Origin: Dehalococcoidales bacterium
Lineage (GTDB): Bacteria > Chloroflexota > Dehalococcoidia > Dehalococcoidales > UBA5760
Direction: 5' to 3'
DNA: 28,140 nucleotides
Assembly: GCA_016931015.1 (NCBI GenBank)
Contig: JAFGFP010000096.1
Location: 1 to 28,140 of the forward strand
Shown here: one piece after another, positions 15,408-22,164 of the stretch
Layout: each line of letters starts with the position of its first letter
How positions within the stretch are numbered: the stretch's first letter is position 1
Made by a program: the position numbers and the translations under genes
The notes under the pieces: generated by a model
Told to the model about the DNA's origin: nothing
The model's database searches: none
The model's input: only the letters and a program-made list of their open reading frames with translations

Positions 15408-15521
15408 CTTTCCTTTCCAAACACGGGAGGCGTCACTGTTTCCCATGACACCCTGGGTTTTACTAACCACACGGCCGGATGCCATGCCCTTACGGGTTTA
15501 GGCATACGGCTCGGAAAGCCT
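15408..15521 (-). ncRNA. Structured leader RNA, candidate tungstate/molybdate or cofactor riboswitch
   Basis: By hand, the minus-strand RNA folds as a three-way junction. P1: CUUUCC (15518-15513) with GGAAAG (15418-15413). P2: GCCG-U-AUGCC (15510-15501) with GGCAU-C-CGGC (15483-15474), then an internal loop and CCC-GUAA-GGG. The internal loop reads CCUAAA/CAUGG, the 11-nt tetraloop receptor (CCUAAG/UAUGG) with its G-U replaced by A-C. P3: GGUGUCA (15452-15446) with UGACGCC (15435-15429), continuing through U-G, G-A and G-C to a GAAA tetraloop (15442-15439). The P3 tetraloop could thus dock into P2. An intrinsic terminator and wtpB follow. The Moco/Tuco family (Rfam RF01055) is the prime candidate, but I cannot match its consensus from memory. 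Confidence 0.7.
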
Positions 15522-15527
15522 ACTTTC

Positions 15528-15556
15528 AAACTAGCACAACAATAAGATACCGTCAA
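15528..15556 (-). promoter_or_regulatory. Candidate promoter for the wtpB leader RNA
   Basis: TTGACG (15556-15551), a 17-bp spacer and TAGTTT (15533-15528) with a TGC extension. The predicted start is near 15521, just before the closing stem of the leader RNA at 15518. The -35 is a 5/6 match and the -10 is weak, compensated by the extension. Confidence 0.5.
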
Positions 15557-15590
15557 GGCTGCTGCTCACGAGAGAGCCTCCCCGGCGGTC

Positions 15591-15800
15591 TCAGTCCACG
15601 GCAATCATGACGTTGGAAGCCTTAATCACGGCATAGACGTCCTTCCCCTCGGCCAGCGCCAGTCGCTCGGCGGACTCCTTGGTTATCACCGAGGTAATGA
15701 CCTCCCCACCGGAAAGCACCACCGTCACCTCCGTATTCACCATGCCGGGTTTAACACTCTTCACCTTGCCTTTGAGCATGTTGCGCGCACTTATCTTCAT
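15591..15800 (-). CDS. Molbindin-like Mop protein
   Basis: A 69-residue single Mop/TOBE domain: KISARNMLKGKVKSVKPG at the start, VTVVLSGG, VITKESAERL and KASNVMIAV at the end. This is the molbindin pattern that oligomerises and binds molybdate or tungstate for storage and homeostasis in the cytoplasm. AGGAGGG precedes the ATG. The gene lies upstream of the transporter leader RNA on the same strand, and a weak promoter (TTGATT-N16-TAATAA) may precede it. Its presence supports the oxyanion specificity of the downstream transporter. Confidence 0.92.
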   Translation of the reverse strand: MKISARNMLKGKVKSVKPGMVNTEVTVVLSGGEVITSVITKESAERLALAEGKDVYAVIKASNVMIAVD

Positions 15801-15857
15801 CTCAGCCCTCCTTTAACCTTATTAGGCACAAACCGAACTCAATCAAACGGCTCGCCG

Positions 15858-16436
15858 CTAGAGCCGTATCTCGCCGTGTCCCCGCTCGACGTGCTTCTGT
15901 CTCACATCATCGAGCGAGCTATAGGCCCAGATGATTTCATTCACTCCGGCGGAAAGCTCACCGTCGTACTCGTCGCCGGTAACGAGCCGCCGCTTAAACT
16001 CGATGACTGTTTCGCCCCCCTCTTCCCTACCCCCAGAGTCAACAATATCATCGCTACCCCCGAGCTCGCTGTCGGCAAGGCAGGGGCCGAGGTCGCCGCT
16101 GCTAAACATATCAAACACGCTGGCTTCGCCACCCGCGACGAAGCCGAGCACCATATCCGTCTCCCGATGGAGCGGCCCCGGTTGAAAACCCACCGCCACC
16201 CAGCCGGTAGTCTCCGCCTCGATACCGAGATAAAGATAGCTCCCATCGGAGCGCCAGTATATCTCGTAGTCCCCGTAGCTCGCCTGGTCGGCGTACTCAC
16301 CGGCCGTGATGACGCCGTCGGCTAGCCAGCCCTCGGCAACCGGCTCCTGGGGCCCCACTCCCCGGCAGGACACACCGAGGACAGCCAGCGGCACCGAAAG
16401 CGCCATAGACAAAGCGACCACATAGAATTTTGTCAT
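15858..16436 (-). CDS. DOMON-domain lipoprotein
   Basis: A 192-residue exported protein with a signal peptide ending in a lipobox (GVSC, C24). Residues 36-190 look like a DOMON domain: DGVITAGEYAD, YEIYWRSDGSYLYLGIEA, GWVAVGFQP and ETDMVLGFV. DOMON domains bind heme b or sugars outside the membrane and often serve redox chains. Met and His residues in the domain (for example in HRETDM) could ligate heme, but this is not provable here. The gene lies between the disulfide reductase and mop genes on the same strand. Its partner is unknown. Confidence 0.82.
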   Translation of the reverse strand: MTKFYVVALSMALSVPLAVLGVSCRGVGPQEPVAEGWLADGVITAGEYADQASYGDYEIYWRSDGSYLYLGIEAETTGWVAVGFQPGPLHRETDMVLGFVAGGEASVFDMFSSGDLGPCLADSELGGSDDIVDSGGREEGGETVIEFKRRLVTGDEYDGELSAGVNEIIWAYSSLDDVRQKHVERGHGEIRL

Positions 16437-16498
16437 ACGGATTTACCTTCGTTGACTAAGGGGAAGGGCTTGGGATGCCCCGACAGTCCATTCTGAGC

Positions 16499-17869
16499 CT
16501 AAGACCCCTCAAGGCTATTCAGTACCAGCGGCACCAGCTCAGAGAGCGCCGGGTGGATGTGAATCCCACCGTTTATCTCGTCCCAATGCCCCCCGGACTG
16601 CATGGCGTTAACCACCTCCTGAATCAGTATCGGGGCGTAGGGGCCGATAATGTGAAACCCGAGTATCCGGCGGTCGTCCCGAGCCACGATAGCCTTGGCA
16701 AAGCCCTCGCTCTCCATCATGGCTTCACCCTTAGCGACATCAGCATACTTAGCCCGGCCCACCAGGACGTCATGCCCGGCCCGGGCCGCCTCTTCACTAA
16801 GCCCCACCGAGGCAATCTGGGGATGGGAATAGACGGCGTGGGGGACGGCGCTGTAGTCCATCTTCACCTTGTCATCGTGCAGGGCATTATTAGCGGCGAT
16901 GGCCGCCTCCCGGTTAGCGACGTGGGTAAACATCTGCTGCCCGTTAGCATCACCCACGGCGAAGATATTCTTCCTACTGGTCTCAAGATACTCGTTAACC
17001 TTAACGAAGCCCAGCTTATCCGTCTCTACTCCGCTATTCTCCAATTGGAGTAGGTCGGCGTTAGACCTGCGGCCCACAGCCACCATGAGCTCCCGAGCCG
17101 CTATCTCCCGGCGGGCATCGATCTTAATATCCCGCACCGTAACCTTAACCCCGCTGTCAGTCTTCCTCACCTCCTCGGCCTGGGTGTTCAGGAAAATATC
17201 GAGGCGCCGGCTGAGCGCCTTTTCCAAGAGGGCCGATACCTCCGCTTCCTCGGCTAAAACGAGCCGGTCGGCCATCTCCAGTATGGTCACCCGGACACCC
17301 GTGGCCGCCAGGAAATGCCCGTACTCTACGCCGATATAGCCGCCGCCGATAATGATAACGCTCTCCGGCCTCTCCTTAAGCCCGAGCACGGTCTCGTTCG
17401 TCAGGTAGCCGCTATCCTCCAGGCCCCTTATCGGCGGGATAAAAGGGCGGGAGCCACAGGCGATAAAGACCTTCTCCCCCCTTATCTCCTCCCCGTTCAC
17501 GCTGACCGTGTAGTCACCGCTGAAGCGGCCCTCACCTTTATAGAAGTCCAGATTATCCAGCTGCGAGATAGCCTGCTCCATGTGGCGCTGGTTTCCGCGC
17601 ACGCTCTTTCTCATGCGCCCCATTATAGCCGGGAAGTCGATGCTAGTAATTTTAGCCGCTATCCCCAGCTTAGCGGCCTCCTGTATCTCGACGATTCTAT
17701 CGGCGGGGAAGATAAGCATCTTGGAGGGGATACAGCCCAGGTTGGGGCAGGTGCCGCCGAGGGGTCCCTTGTCCACCAGGGCCACCTTAAGGCCGTGGGC
17801 CAGGAATTCGTCCACGATGAGCATCCCGCTCCCGGAGCCGATTACGATGGCATCATAGTTCTTTAACAT
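16499..17869 (-). CDS. Class I pyridine nucleotide-disulfide oxidoreductase (dihydrolipoyl dehydrogenase-like)
   Basis: A 456-residue flavoprotein. The FAD-binding GSGSGM is at 11-16, the redox-active disulfide is C41/C46 in GGTCPNLGCIPSK, and the second nucleotide site is IIGGGYIGVEYG followed by an acidic residue in ILEMAD, which favours NADH. The C-terminal active-site block is HIHPALSE. It resembles dihydrolipoyl dehydrogenase and mycothione or mercuric reductases. No lipoyl complex genes are nearby, and it ends a run of ferritin-like and hemerythrin genes, so a role as thiol or electron-transfer partner in stress defence is likely. It starts 21 bases after the PRC-barrel gene. Confidence 0.9.
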   Translation of the reverse strand: MLKNYDAIVIGSGSGMLIVDEFLAHGLKVALVDKGPLGGTCPNLGCIPSKMLIFPADRIVEIQEAAKLGIAAKITSIDFPAIMGRMRKSVRGNQRHMEQAISQLDNLDFYKGEGRFSGDYTVSVNGEEIRGEKVFIACGSRPFIPPIRGLEDSGYLTNETVLGLKERPESVIIIGGGYIGVEYGHFLAATGVRVTILEMADRLVLAEEAEVSALLEKALSRRLDIFLNTQAEEVRKTDSGVKVTVRDIKIDARREIAARELMVAVGRRSNADLLQLENSGVETDKLGFVKVNEYLETSRKNIFAVGDANGQQMFTHVANREAAIAANNALHDDKVKMDYSAVPHAVYSHPQIASVGLSEEAARAGHDVLVGRAKYADVAKGEAMMESEGFAKAIVARDDRRILGFHIIGPYAPILIQEVVNAMQSGGHWDEINGGIHIHPALSELVPLVLNSLEGS

Positions 17870-17890
17870 CTTACCTCTCGGGAAGGTATT

Positions 17891-18334
17891 TCAAGCCGAC
17901 TTCTTTAGCTCCTCCAGGGTAACCCCCAACCTGACCTTGGCCGGCGTCACCTCAAGTACGTCATCGGTAGAGATGATAAGGTCGTCCTTAGACCCGGCCA
18001 GGTTAACCTTAAAGCCGCTGCTCTCACCGGTCCAAGCATCGCTGACGATATAATCCACCTTACCCAATAGCTTACCGTTCTTATCGACCACCTCGGCCCC
18101 GTACTCCACCCCCATCTGAGGATGGGGCTCGTCAATGGCAATCTTAAGCTTTACTTCCCGGGGAGTAGCCTTCAGGACATCGTCGGGGGAGATAAGCAGG
18201 TCGGCCTCCCCCTTACCAGTGTTAACCTTAAACTTGGTTATCTCGCCGCTCCATTTGTCGAGCAGCACCTTGTCCACCATCCCCACCGCCTTACCGTTCT
18301 TATCCACAACCTTAGCTCCGTACTCTATTTCCAT
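17891..18334 (-). CDS. Tandem PRC-barrel-like domain protein
   Basis: A 147-residue protein made of two similar halves (about 1-73 and 74-140). Each has the pattern EYGAxVVDKNGK, VDxxxxDxWxGE, FKVN, DLxIS and DDVLxxTP. This is the PRC-barrel pattern, a small beta-barrel used in RNA processing, photosynthetic reaction centres and stress proteins. The duplication appears to be internal to the gene. AGGAGG precedes the ATG. It lies within the stress operon between the rubrerythrin fusion and the disulfide reductase. No specific function can be assigned. Confidence 0.83.
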   Translation of the reverse strand: MEIEYGAKVVDKNGKAVGMVDKVLLDKWSGEITKFKVNTGKGEADLLISPDDVLKATPREVKLKIAIDEPHPQMGVEYGAEVVDKNGKLLGKVDYIVSDAWTGESSGFKVNLAGSKDDLIISTDDVLEVTPAKVRLGVTLEELKKSA

Positions 18335-18377
18335 CTTAACCTCCTCTAGCTCAAGTTATCACCGCTACGGCAAATCT

Positions 18378-19238
18378 TCAGCCGCTGTTGCTCTGGGAAA
18401 AGTCAACCTCGTTACAGATAAGCTCAATCTGCTGTTTGTGCTCCAGCTCCTTCGCCGCCATTCCCTCGAGCAGCTCGCGCACCCGGCCCGGCGGGTGGCT
18501 TTCCGCCAGCCCGAGATAAAATTCGTGGGAAGCCTGCTCACGGGCGGCCGCCAAAAGGAAGATTTCCTTAAACTCCATGTCGGGGTATATCTTAGGCTGC
18601 TCCAGATGCTGGCTAATCTTATGGTCTATCACCTGAGTCGGGCTCAGCGCCCCCTCTTTAATCTCGCCCCGCCGGTACCGCTCCAGCAGCTGCCGGTGCG
18701 CCTGCTCCTGCTCGGCCAGTTCCCCGAAGGCTTCCTGAGCCGTCTTCTGAGGCAGCCTCCGGCCCAAATCACGGTAGAGGAGCCAAGCGGCAATCTCTTT
18801 CTGCACCGCTCTATAGAGCACCTTCTCCAGAGTCATCTCCGCCCGCTCCGCCATAAGGCGCTCGTGCTCCTCACGGATGCACTTATCCATGACCACCAGC
18901 AGACCGGCGTCCCTGGCTTTAGCAGCCGCCGCTTCGTTAACCACCGTCTTCTGCAGCCAGACCGCCTTGGCCCCGATTTTAATGGCCTCCTCGACGACGG
19001 GCATGACCTCTTCCGGACGCCGGAAGATATCGACCACCTCAACCGCATCCTCTATCGAGCTGAGGTCGGGGTAGCTAGGCCGGCCCAGTATCTCCCGGGC
19101 GTTGGGGTTAACCGGGTACACCTGGTAGCCCTGCTCCAGAAGATAGCTAACCACCTGGTAGCTATCCCGCTCCGGCTTAGTCGAAGCGCCGACCACGGCG
19201 ATGTTACGGTACTCATCCAGTATCCTGGCTTCCACCAT
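18378..19238 (-). CDS. CoA-binding domain fused to a rubrerythrin-like diiron domain
   Basis: A 286-residue fusion. Residues 1-135 form a CoA-binding (YccU-type) Rossmann domain: IAVVGASTKPERDSYQV, YPVNP, VDIFRRPEEV, KAVWLQ and VMDKCI with C120. Residues 138-275 form a ferritin-like four-helix bundle with two ExxH motifs, E178-H181 and E264-H267, plus helix glutamates E148 and E234. That is a complete diiron ligand set. There is no rubredoxin domain. Neither half is truncated and no frameshift is visible. The diiron half suggests peroxide or oxygen reduction; the CoA half may sense acyl-CoA or CoA-thiol state. AGGAACGGAGG precedes the ATG. Confidence 0.87.
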   Translation of the reverse strand: MVEARILDEYRNIAVVGASTKPERDSYQVVSYLLEQGYQVYPVNPNAREILGRPSYPDLSSIEDAVEVVDIFRRPEEVMPVVEEAIKIGAKAVWLQKTVVNEAAAAKARDAGLLVVMDKCIREEHERLMAERAEMTLEKVLYRAVQKEIAAWLLYRDLGRRLPQKTAQEAFGELAEQEQAHRQLLERYRRGEIKEGALSPTQVIDHKISQHLEQPKIYPDMEFKEIFLLAAAREQASHEFYLGLAESHPPGRVRELLEGMAAKELEHKQQIELICNEVDFSQSNSG

Positions 19239-19258
19239 GAAAACCTCCGTTCCTTTCC

Positions 19259-19741
19259 TTAAGCGGCTAACGTCTTTTTGAGCTCGTTAAGCTGCCTCAG
19301 GTGCAGCTTCTCCTCAGCGATTATCTTGCCGATGGTAGCCCGCCCCGTCTTGGGCAGCATCTCTCTCAATTCGTAATAAAACAGTATCGAGTCCTTCTCG
19401 GCCCCGATACCCAGCTCCACCGCCGCGGCATCGTCCTCCGACTTCGTCGCCAGCTCGCTGGTCACGGCGTCGTCGGTAAAGACGGCGCTATCGACCAGCG
19501 CCTGGAGATAAGCGGCATACTCCCCGGCATAGGCCTCCGGTACCTCGAACTTGTCCCCCTTATCGAGCATTCCCTGGAAAATCTGGATGTGCTCCCGCTC
19601 CATACCGACCAGGTAGTGAAAGATTTCACGCGCCTTGGGGTTCTGGGTGGAGCGGGCCAGGACATCGTAGAAGGCGATTCCCCGCCGCTCGATACCGATG
19701 GCGATATTGATAAGTTCATTACCGTAGAATGAAATGGACAC
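19259..19741 (-). CDS. Rubrerythrin-like ferritin-family diiron protein (first)
   Basis: A 160-residue ferritin-like protein. The diiron ligand pattern is complete: E18, E48-H51 (MEREH), E115 and E144-H147 (EEKLH). There is no C-terminal rubredoxin domain, so electrons must come from another protein. It probably removes peroxide or stores iron in the cytoplasm. It starts at GTG 19741, supported by GGAGG seven bases upstream. It lies 20 bases before the CoA-binding fusion gene and is surely cotranscribed with it. Sequence similarity to the other ferritin-like genes here is low, so they are not recent duplicates. Confidence 0.88.
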   Translation of the reverse strand: MSISFYGNELINIAIGIERRGIAFYDVLARSTQNPKAREIFHYLVGMEREHIQIFQGMLDKGDKFEVPEAYAGEYAAYLQALVDSAVFTDDAVTSELATKSEDDAAAVELGIGAEKDSILFYYELREMLPKTGRATIGKIIAEEKLHLRQLNELKKTLAA

Positions 19742-19800
19742 TGGAACACCTCCTCCCGCACAGATTTTTAGCGCCGTCGTCTTGAAGATAAAACAGCCGC

Positions 19801-20259
19801 CTAGTTCTCAGCGGCGGCCATCATGTCGTCGTAGAGCGTCTCAAGCTTCAGCTTGTGCGCCAGCTCCTCGCGCATCAACCTGGCGCACAGGTGCCGGGCA
19901 GCCTCGTCATTCATGATCGCCATCATCCGGGAATAGAAATCCACCGACTCCTGCTCCCGCTTCATGGCAAAGAGTAAAGTATCCGAAACGCTGGCCATCT
20001 CCAGACTGTCGCCGCCGCTGAGGTACTCGCTAATCATCAGGTTGGGCACCTTTTCCCGCTGGCAGCCCTGACCGGCCACCCCCTTCTCTTTAAGGGCCTC
20101 CAGCCAGCGGGCGTGTTTCAGCTCCTCCTGAGCCAGCTCGTCCATGAGCCGCCGGGCCCCGGGGTCGTCGGTCTTCTCCCGCCCGGCTATGTAGAAAGCC
20201 TGGGAAGCGATTTCTTTATATATTGCGGTATCGAGTAGCTCAGTAACCTCATCCTGCAT
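19801..20259 (-). CDS. Rubrerythrin-like ferritin-family diiron protein (second)
   Basis: A 152-residue ferritin-like protein with ligands E16, E46-H49 (EELKH), E102 and E132-H135 (EELAH). No rubredoxin domain is present. The ATG at 20259 (start MQDEVTELLD) follows GAGGGG. A longer in-frame extension upstream overlaps the hemerythrin gene, has no ferritin features and is rejected. A short cysteine-bearing loop (VAGQGCQRE, 61-69) lies between the two helix pairs. It is the third gene of the stress operon and likely has the same peroxide or iron role as its neighbours. Confidence 0.87.
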   Translation of the reverse strand: MQDEVTELLDTAIYKEIASQAFYIAGREKTDDPGARRLMDELAQEELKHARWLEALKEKGVAGQGCQREKVPNLMISEYLSGGDSLEMASVSDTLLFAMKREQESVDFYSRMMAIMNDEAARHLCARLMREELAHKLKLETLYDDMMAAAEN

Positions 20260-20365
20260 TCGTAGACCCCTCTTACCAAAGAGTCTCCCGGAACGCCGGA
20301 AGCTAAGTTTCGTCTCCACCCGGCAGACCGTCTCCTGACACGGTCTCTCTTTTTCCCACCCTACG

Positions 20366-20863
20366 TCACTTACCCTTGTCCAGGGCAATCTTGACCGTCT
20401 CCAGCATGAGGTCTTCCTTATCGGCATGCCCCTCAACCAGCCGACAAAGACCATCGACCGTCTGCTTTATCTCGCTATCCCGGGATTCAAGCGCCTCCCG
20501 GCTCATTCCCGAAAACTTGGTATTAAGCGCCACCGACCGGGACCGGTCTATGGTCTTTAATATCTCCTGGTGCTCCAAAAGGAGCGCCCGCATCAGGAAC
20601 TCACCCAGGACGGAAGGTAAGACCTCCTCCTCACGAGCAAAGTGCTTCCTCATACCATCTTCGAGGTAGTCTAACGTCTCCTTGAGCCGGCTCTGCTTCT
20701 GCTCAAGGAGCTCCGGCCGACCGGCGACCCAGTCCGAGTCGGCACTTCGCAGCGAGCTTAAGGCCTCCTGGTCAGATACCGATTCGCCGACGCGCCGAAC
20801 GCTGTCCCTGATACCCTGGTGCTCAGCTATAATCTCCTCGACCTTAGCCAGATAATCCGACAT
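20366..20863 (-). CDS. Hemerythrin-like HHE-domain protein
   Basis: A 165-residue cytoplasmic four-helix protein of the hemerythrin HHE family. Candidate diiron ligands are H15, H74 and E78 (KHFAREEE), H98 (LLEHQE), and H146 and E150 (EGHADKED). Such proteins bind oxygen, sense it, or deliver iron. It is the second gene of the stress operon, 42 bases after the universal stress protein gene, with GGAAGGA upstream of the ATG. The block between residues 20 and 60 is longer than in minimal hemerythrins. Confidence 0.85.
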   Translation of the reverse strand: MSDYLAKVEEIIAEHQGIRDSVRRVGESVSDQEALSSLRSADSDWVAGRPELLEQKQSRLKETLDYLEDGMRKHFAREEEVLPSVLGEFLMRALLLEHQEILKTIDRSRSVALNTKFSGMSREALESRDSEIKQTVDGLCRLVEGHADKEDLMLETVKIALDKGK

Positions 20864-20905
20864 CTCTTTTCCTTCCCCGCGATAGCCAGGCGACCCGATA
20901 TTAAA

Positions 20906-21370
20906 CTAGTGATTGATTCTACAACCCGGCGGGGTAACCACAAGCACCGGGGTGAGAGACTGGCTGACCACCTTCTCGGCGACGCTCCCCGACCACCAGC
21001 GGGAGATGCCCGACTTACCGTGGGTGCTCATAACGATGAGGTCAACCTGCTTCTCCTCGGCGTATTCCAGTATCTCGTCGGCGGGCAGCCCGTCGGCGAT
21101 ATCCGTCTCCGCAGCGATGCCCTCCGCCTTGAGCCGCTCCGCCATCTCGTTGAGGTAGTTCTTCGCCTGAATCTCGGCGCTCTCCTTGGCGTCGCGGTAG
21201 CTGCCCTCAGCCATATCACGGGGGAGATAGCCGGGCAGGCTGACCGGCTCGACCACCCGCAGTAAGACCACGGCCGGCACCTGACAGCCGGTGGCAATCG
21301 ACTTGACATGCTCCAGAACGCACTCGGCTAGTTTGGAACCATCCATGGGAACCAGTATTTTTTGATACAT
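20906..21370 (-). CDS. Universal stress protein (UspA family)
   Basis: A 154-residue single-domain Usp. It begins YQKILVPMDGSKLAE and carries the ATP-binding pattern STHGKSG...GSVAEKV (about 115-133), followed by PVLVV. ATP-binding Usp proteins modulate dormancy and stress states. It is the first gene of a compact seven-gene minus-strand run reaching 16499. AAAGGAGG precedes the ATG, and a near-consensus promoter lies about 130 bases upstream. The order Usp, hemerythrin, rubrerythrins suggests oxidative or redox stress control. Confidence 0.92.
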   Translation of the reverse strand: MYQKILVPMDGSKLAECVLEHVKSIATGCQVPAVVLLRVVEPVSLPGYLPRDMAEGSYRDAKESAEIQAKNYLNEMAERLKAEGIAAETDIADGLPADEILEYAEEKQVDLIVMSTHGKSGISRWWSGSVAEKVVSQSLTPVLVVTPPGCRINH

Positions 21371-21502
21371 TCTAGACCTCCTTTTAGTTCACTCAAGTTA
21401 AAGCCCGATTCCCGGCCCCCGGTTGTTGCCATTCAAACCAGTGAGGCCAAGCTATTAAGCTAAGAAACCGGGAACCTACTATCCGAAGCCAAGGACGCCC
21501 CC

Positions 21503-21531
21503 ATGATAGCCCAGGTCTTTTAACCTGTCAA
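21503..21531 (-). promoter_or_regulatory. Near-consensus sigma-70-type promoter of the stress operon
   Basis: TTGACA (21531-21526), a 17-bp spacer and TATCAT (21508-21503), an 11/12 match overall. The predicted start near 21496 gives a leader of about 125 bases before the universal stress protein. The leader contains a possible long-range pairing of TTCCCGG with CCGGGAA. This is the best promoter in the window and could drive all genes down to the disulfide reductase. Confidence 0.82.
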
Positions 21532-21583
21532 GAATTCTCCGGCCATATTCTCTCCGACAGCGGGTAGTCACCAGGAAGAGATA

Positions 21584-21592
21584 TGTTATAAT
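21584..21592 (+). promoter_or_regulatory. Extended -10 promoter giving a leaderless transcript
   Basis: TGTTATAAT ends only six bases before the ATG at 21599, so transcription should start at or next to the A of the start codon. A weak -35 (TAGTCA, 21565-21570) lies 16 bases upstream. The nearest purine-rich stretch, AGGAAGAGA, falls upstream of the -10 and would not be in the RNA. Confidence 0.6.
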
Positions 21593-21598
21593 CGAAGC

Positions 21599-21781
21599 AT
21601 GAAACGGGAGCTTATGGACATCTTAGCCTGCCCGCTGTGCAAGGGAAAGCTGGAGCTCAAAGTAGAGGAGGAGAACGAGACGGAAGTCTTAACCGGCTCC
21701 CTATACTGCCCTAAGTGCGACGTACGCTACCCCATCTCCCAGGCCATCCCCAACCTGCTGCCCCCGGAGCCGCACCGCTAG
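21599..21781 (+). CDS. Trm112-like zinc-ribbon mini-protein
   Basis: A 60-residue protein of the Trm112/UPF0434 (YcaR) family. It has four zinc cysteines, C11, C14 (ACPLC), C37 and C40 (CPKC), followed by RYPISQAIPNLLP, the family's C-terminal signature. Eukaryotic and archaeal Trm112 activates several methyltransferases; the bacterial role is poorly known. The promoter position predicts a leaderless message. Its stop overlaps the convergent PTPS stop in the sequence CTAG. Confidence 0.9.
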   Translation: MKRELMDILACPLCKGKLELKVEEENETEVLTGSLYCPKCDVRYPISQAIPNLLPPEPHR

Positions 21782-22149
21782 TCCGGGCGGTAGCTAATGC
21801 CGCTCTGGGGAGACTCCCACACCTCGACGCAGGCCAGAGAGACCGGGTCGCCTTCAAGCGCCGCCCGGAGCTCGTTATAGACTGCGGCGGCGATATTCTC
21901 CGAAGAGGGGTTTATGTTATCGAAGGGCACGATATCGTTGAGACAGACGTGGTCGAAGCGGGAGAGGATACCCCTGAGGTGCTTCTTCAGCTCGGCGAAA
22001 TCATAGGCCATCCCCACCTCATCAGTAGCGACTGCGCTTACCTTGACCACCACCCGGAAGCGGTGCCCGTGCAGGGCCTCGCACTTACCCCGGTAGCCCC
22101 TCAGGAAGTGAGCGGCATCGAAATGCTCCTCAACACAGACCTGATACAT
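21778..22149 (-). CDS. 6-pyruvoyltetrahydropterin synthase family protein (QueD/PTPS-I/III-like)
   Basis: A 123-residue tunnel-fold enzyme acting on dihydroneopterin triphosphate. Zinc ligands are H14 (FDAAHFL) plus H27 and H29 in CEALHGH. The catalytic block carries both C23 and E24. Cys alone is typical of QueD (queuosine pathway), and Glu in place of Cys marks PTPS-III (folate pathway). Both together match the dual-function PTPS-I/III class as I recall it from the COG0720 literature. It follows folK by 15 bases in the same operon, which favours a folate role replacing FolB. ATG start with AAGGAG upstream. Confidence 0.88.
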   Translation of the reverse strand: MYQVCVEEHFDAAHFLRGYRGKCEALHGHRFRVVVKVSAVATDEVGMAYDFAELKKHLRGILSRFDHVCLNDIVPFDNINPSSENIAAAVYNELRAALEGDPVSLACVEVWESPQSGISYRPD

Positions 22150-22164
22150 TATGCCATGTCTCCT

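Noticed and set aside
18135..19262. Open frame of 375 codons antisense to the PRC-barrel and rubrerythrin-fusion genes
   Set aside because: It crosses two well-supported opposite-strand genes and their gap, and shows no domain.
20260..20454. In-frame upstream extension of the second rubrerythrin-like protein
   Set aside because: It runs into the hemerythrin gene and has no ferritin features; the ATG at 20259 starts the first helix properly.
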